Assembly: GCF_021155765.1 (NCBI RefSeq)
Contig: NC_060108.1
Coordinates: 23,151,025-23,215,024 of the forward strand
DNA from: Diprion similis
Taxonomy: Eukaryota > Arthropoda > Insecta > Hymenoptera > Diprionidae
Length of the DNA: 64,000 bases
Reading direction: 5' to 3'
Shown: positions 63,961 to 64,000 of the stretch, piece after piece
Numbering within the stretch: position 1 is the first letter of the stretch
Layout of the letters: each line of letters opens with the position of its first letter
Made by a program: the position numbers and the translations under genes
Notes under the pieces: model-generated
The model's input: the letters and a program-made list of their open reading frames with translations, nothing else
What the model was told of the DNA's origin: nothing
The model's database searches: none

Positions 63961-64000
63961 CGTCACACGATTCCTGCCATGACGATGTACGCTGTTAGGA

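Overview
This window is animal nuclear DNA. Its genes are broken into many short exons with GT..AG introns, and it carries dinucleotide microsatellites and AATAAA poly(A) signals, with no operons. The protein content (loquacious, a Mab-21-family protein, neprilysin, PYM, MTHFS) points to an insect. The Loquacious protein resembles those of holometabolous insects, and I would guess a hymenopteran, but that last step is inference. No transposon coding sequence, rRNA, tRNA or CRISPR array was recognised.

Layout. 1-17.7 kb has no gene I can assemble, only one isolated, well-spliced candidate exon at 1124-1334 (minus). 17.7-36.2 kb is a single large minus-strand gene. I rebuilt it as 14 coding exons (1138 codons plus stop) with every intron phase matching. 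It encodes a Mab-21/cGAS-fold domain behind a likely N-myristoylation site, then a long helical region, then a tail with a repeated Pro-x-Trp-Asp motif. 36.2-40.7 kb is spacer plus probable upstream non-coding sequence. 40.67-41.76 kb is PYM on the plus strand (3 exons, 212 aa). 43.5-51.0 kb is a minus-strand M13 metallopeptidase of the neprilysin family (18 exons, 777 aa) that appears secreted, and one of its introns is GC-AG. 51.0-57.2 kb is AT-rich with no supported gene. 57.6-64 kb is loquacious (loqs) on the minus strand, with MTHFS nested on the opposite strand inside the last loqs intron.

The most unusual observation is at the loqs 3' end. Directly after the loqs TGA stop, the same reading frame stays open for 492 more codons and encodes a Gln/Asn/Ser/Thr-rich protein. 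A splice acceptor just past the stop is also in phase with the preceding loqs exon, so either stop-codon readthrough or alternative splicing could produce a Loqs protein with a very long disordered tail. The sequence cannot distinguish these from an independent downstream gene.

The genes do not form a pathway. loqs (small-RNA biogenesis), PYM (exon-junction-complex recycling), MTHFS (folate metabolism), the secreted neprilysin (peptide turnover) and the Mab-21 protein (function unknown) are simply neighbours. Exon coordinates were read by hand from the sequence and checked by frame continuity; they have not been checked against transcripts.
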